Shown piece after piece: positions 61,705-64,000 of a stretch of 64,000 nucleotides of DNA. How positions within the stretch are numbered: the stretch's first letter is position 1; each line of letters opens with the position of its first letter. The stretch spans positions 1,426,001 to 1,490,000 of the forward strand of contig NZ_CP005286.1 of NCBI RefSeq assembly GCF_000819445.1, written 5' to 3'. Under the pieces are notes generated by a model, which saw nothing but the letters and a program-made list of their open reading frames with translations, ran no database searches and was not told the origin of the DNA. The position numbers and the translations under genes were made by a program. The stretch is from Corynebacterium humireducens NBRC 106098 = DSM 45392 (lineage in GTDB: Bacteria > Actinomycetota > Actinomycetes > Mycobacteriales > Mycobacteriaceae).

Positions 61705-61741
61705 CTGCACCCCGAACTCACACCGTGAGTTCGGGGTGCAG
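61705..61741. terminator. bidirectional hairpin that includes the end of the YhgE-like gene
   Basis: A perfect 17-bp stem, CTGCACCCCGAACTCAC (61705-61721) with its complement at 61725-61741, loop ACC. It lies 23 bp after the metallopeptidase stop. On the minus strand its bases encode the last residues (about LHPELTV) and the stop of the YhgE-like protein, so one hairpin serves both genes. Confidence 0.75.
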
Positions 61742-63793
61742 GTCCTTGGCCATGATGGTGCGGGCGCCGCGGGCGGCCAGGGAGGAGACGACCCACGCCC
61801 CCAGGCCGACGCCGAGGAGGACGACCACGGCCTGCCCGGCGCGGTGGTCGGCGCTCCCCCACCCACCGATGATGGTGTGGCGGAAGAGGTTGACGCTGAA
61901 GGTCATGGGGTCCCAGGTGTGCACCCACCGGAGGAGGGCGGGCTGGGTCTCCGCGGGATAGAGCCCGCCGGAGGACACCAGCTGCAGGCCCATGAGGATG
62001 AGGTTGACCACACGCCCGGCGGTGGCTCCCACGACGGCGTTGACGGCCTGGGTCACGGCCACGAACACCGCGGACACGCCCCACAGGGCGAACAGGAGCA
62101 TCACCGGGTGGGCGACGTCGATGCGGATGAGCTGCGTGAGCACGACCCACACGAGCAGGGCCTGACCGGTGCCGACCACGAGGCCGGGCAGGTAGCTGGC
62201 CAGCACGGCACGGAAGGGGGCTGTGCCGGAGTCGACGGCGCGGCGCTGCAGCGGGTGGAGCACCATCCACATGACGGTCGCCCCCATGAACATGGCCAGG
62301 CTGAGGAAGAAGGGGGCGAGTCCGGTGCCGAAGGTGGTCATGTCGTGGGCCGTCAGTTCGCGGGTGACCGGTGTCGCGGCGGAGCGGGAACCCGCGTCCA
62401 GGGAGTCCCCCTCCCAGCGCGGGACGTCCTCGGCGGCCCCGCGCAGGCGGAGGCTGAGCTCCCCGGCGCCGGCGTCGAGTTCGCCCAGGCCGCTGTTCAG
62501 CGTCCGGGAGCCGGCGTCCAGTTCCACCAGTCCGTCGCGCAGGGCGGAAGCCCCGATGGTGAGCTGGGTGCTGCCCTCGGCGAGTCGGCTGGTGCCGTCG
62601 GCCAGCGAACGGGTACCGATGACCAGCTGGGTCGACCCGTCCTGGAGCTGGCGCAGCCCCTCGGCCAGCTCCTGTGAGGCGGTGGCGGCGTTGTCCACGC
62701 CGCTGCGGTACCCCGAGTCCGGGTCGGAGAGCTGGGTGGCGATCTGCCGGGCGCCCTCCTGGAGCGCGGTGAGCTGCCCCGCGGTCTCTGCACCGATGCC
62801 CTGTTCCCGGACCTGGGCCGCAGCCTGATCGACCTGGTCGGCCAGGCCGACGGCGGCGGGGAGGCCCGACTGGCGCAACTGGGTGGACACGGTGATCAGC
62901 GGGGCGAGCACGTTGTCCTGCAGTGCGGTCGCCGAGGCTGCGACGCCGCCCACGGCGTCGACACCCGCGGAGACCTGACGGGCCCCGGCGGCCAGTTGGT
63001 CGGTGGCGGCCTGCAGCTGGCCGAGGCCGTCGGCGAGGCGGGCGGAGCCGTCGGTGGCGGTCGCCAGGCCGGCGTCGAGACGCTCGGCGCCGTCGGCGAG
63101 AAGGGCGGCGCCGTCCGCGGCCTCACCGGCACCCTGCCCGAGGCGGGTGGAGCCGTCGGCCAGGTCGTCGGCACCGGCGCGGGCCCGGTCACTGCCTGCG
63201 GCGAGTCGGGCGGAACCGCTGGCGGCACTGCCTGTCCCCTCCGCCAGCTGCCCGGCTCCGTCGGCGGCCTGGTCCAGTCCGGTGCCGATCGTGCCGTAGC
63301 CGACGAGGAGACGGTTGGTGATCGCCTCTCCCAGCTGCGCGTTGATCTCCTCGAGCATGATCGTGGTGATCTGGTTGCCCAGCACCGTCGGGATGAGGCC
63401 GTTGGTGTTGTTGAACGCCACGTTGAGGGTCGCCTGCTCCGGAGCCCCGGAGTCGAGGCTGGTCACGGCGTGGCTGAAGTTCCGCGGGATCTCCACGGCG
63501 AAGTAGTAGCTGCCGTCGGAGACGCCGTCCCGGGCCTCCTCCGCGGGGACGAGGTGGAGATCGACCGCCTCAGCGTCGACGAGCGCGTCGGCGATCTCCC
63601 CGCCGATCTCGCCGTCGTCGGAGTTGACCAGGGCGACCGGCAGCCGGTCGAGGTGACCGACCGGATCCTGGTAGGCCCACACGAACAGTCCGCCGAAGAT
63701 GAGCGGCAGGCACATGATCACCACCAGCGCCAGCGGCGGGAGGGTGCCGCGGCGGAAGCGGCGGAGTTCGGTGCCGATGTGCAGGAGCGACAT
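61718..63793 (-). CDS. YhgE/Pip-family membrane protein
   Basis: A 691-residue membrane protein. One transmembrane helix near residues 19-40, a large extracellular part, and five helices in the last 200 residues. The N-terminal domain (FVWAYQDPVGHLDRLPVALV, then SYYFAVEIPRNFSHAV) and the C-terminal domain are those of YhgE/Pip proteins. The ectodomain is built of LADGxxxLxxG-like repeats (about 175-290 and 370-440), likely a long helical stalk. The family includes phage infection protein and type VII-like export components. It starts 1 bp after the upstream ATPase gene. Confidence 0.9.
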   Translation of the reverse strand: MSLLHIGTELRRFRRGTLPPLALVVIMCLPLIFGGLFVWAYQDPVGHLDRLPVALVNSDDGEIGGEIADALVDAEAVDLHLVPAEEARDGVSDGSYYFAVEIPRNFSHAVTSLDSGAPEQATLNVAFNNTNGLIPTVLGNQITTIMLEEINAQLGEAITNRLLVGYGTIGTGLDQAADGAGQLAEGTGSAASGSARLAAGSDRARAGADDLADGSTRLGQGAGEAADGAALLADGAERLDAGLATATDGSARLADGLGQLQAATDQLAAGARQVSAGVDAVGGVAASATALQDNVLAPLITVSTQLRQSGLPAAVGLADQVDQAAAQVREQGIGAETAGQLTALQEGARQIATQLSDPDSGYRSGVDNAATASQELAEGLRQLQDGSTQLVIGTRSLADGTSRLAEGSTQLTIGASALRDGLVELDAGSRTLNSGLGELDAGAGELSLRLRGAAEDVPRWEGDSLDAGSRSAATPVTRELTAHDMTTFGTGLAPFFLSLAMFMGATVMWMVLHPLQRRAVDSGTAPFRAVLASYLPGLVVGTGQALLVWVVLTQLIRIDVAHPVMLLFALWGVSAVFVAVTQAVNAVVGATAGRVVNLILMGLQLVSSGGLYPAETQPALLRWVHTWDPMTFSVNLFRHTIIGGWGSADHRAGQAVVVLLGVGLGAWVVSSLAARGARTIMAKDLHPELTV

Positions 63794-63794
63794 G

Positions 63795-64000
63795 TCAGGC
63801 CACCTCGGTCAGCTCGGGGAGAAGGGGGACGTACCGGTCGTCCGTGTCCGGCTCGACGGGGTTGACCGTGCTGACCACCACCGGCAGGTCCCCGCTCAGG
63901 GGCCGGAGGCGGGCGATCATGCGGTCGCGCAGTTCCAGGGAGCGCAGCTGGTCGATGTCGTCGACGACCAGGGCGGAGGCGTTCTCCCGGGCCAGCAGGG
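63795..64000 (-). CDS. ABC-type ATPase, C-terminal end (5' end outside window)
   Basis: The last 67 codons of a minus-strand gene whose stop lies one base before the YhgE-like ATG. Readable: ASALVVDDIDQLRSLELRDR followed by MIARLRPLSGDLPVVVSTVN, the Walker B and H-loop region of an ABC ATPase in degenerate form (VVDD instead of the usual DE pair, and no clear H-loop His). ATPase genes are commonly paired with YhgE-type proteins in corynebacteria. Identity is moderate because most of the gene is missing. Confidence 0.6.
   Translation of the reverse strand, partial: LLARENASALVVDDIDQLRSLELRDRMIARLRPLSGDLPVVVSTVNPVEPDTDDRYVPLLPELTEVA

Noticed and set aside
61682..61717. Small gene between the metallopeptidase and YhgE-like genes
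   Set aside because: Only 36 bp, occupied by one arm of the terminator and one copy of CTTCTCGAC.
62690..62702. Possible extra DnaA box (TTGTCCACG)
   Set aside because: One mismatch, inside the YhgE-like coding region, and no second copy near it.

Overview
The window is 64 kb of high-GC actinobacterial chromosome that reads as a Corynebacterium core region. The species cannot be fixed from the sequence. The assignment rests on gene order known from Corynebacterium (zwf-opcA-pgl; uvrC-rapZ-yvcK-whiA-gap-pgk-tpiA-ppc-secG; pyrR-pyrB-pyrC-carA-carB-pyrF-mihF-gmk-rpoZ; the aro/efp/nusB cluster). It also rests on an actinobacterial integration host factor, an actinobacterial PriA without helicase motifs, and a McbR-type operator in front of metK. 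Coding density is very high and about five sixths of the genes lie on the minus strand. I saw no tRNA, rRNA, CRISPR array, insertion sequence or prophage.

Layout. 1-2039 (+): end of zwf, then opcA and pgl (oxidative pentose phosphate entry). 2011-9018 (-): a PdxH-like protein, secG, ppc and the glycolytic run gap-pgk-tpiA, with strong hairpins after tpiA and between gap and pgk. 9341-14870 (-): whiA, yvcK, rapZ, uvrC and a PH-domain membrane protein. 14881-18957 (-): riboflavin genes ribH, ribBA, ribE, ribD, plus rpe. 18996-23219: an accessory pocket with a DUF4349 lipoprotein, a secreted protein with a Pro-Thr-Asp repeat linker, two DnaA-box-like 17-bp direct repeats, a pRiA4b ORF-3-like protein, an EchA6-like protein and an unknown anchored protein. 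23233-30826 (-): rsmB, fmt, def, priA, metK, coaBC. 30944-40665 (-): the pyrimidine operon continuing into mihF, gmk and rpoZ, with a PyrR-type RNA element just upstream of pyrR. 40856-43222 (+): a TIGR01777-type epimerase and two YbjN-like proteins. 43309-52807 (-): ppk2, nusB, efp, pepQ, the shikimate genes aroQ-aroB-aroK-aroC-(prepilin peptidase)-aroE, then mltG and ruvX. 52973-60654 (-): alaS, an unknown small protein, rarA, a phosphotransferase-fold protein and aspS. 60809-64000: a YpfJ-type metallopeptidase (+) and, convergent to it, a YhgE/Pip membrane protein followed upstream by the end of an ABC-type ATPase gene (-).

Function. Most of the window is central metabolism and information processing: NADPH supply, lower glycolysis with PEP carboxylation, de novo pyrimidines, riboflavin, CoA, SAM and chorismate synthesis, tRNA charging, translation initiation and elongation, and DNA repair. 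Regulation that can be read directly includes the McbR operator inside the metK promoter, the PyrR loop overlapping the pyr ribosome-binding region, and several intrinsic terminators. The least ordinary parts are the 19-23 kb pocket, the paired DnaA boxes there, and a recurrent 9-mer (CTTCTCGAC) used with an otherwise uncommon leucine codon.
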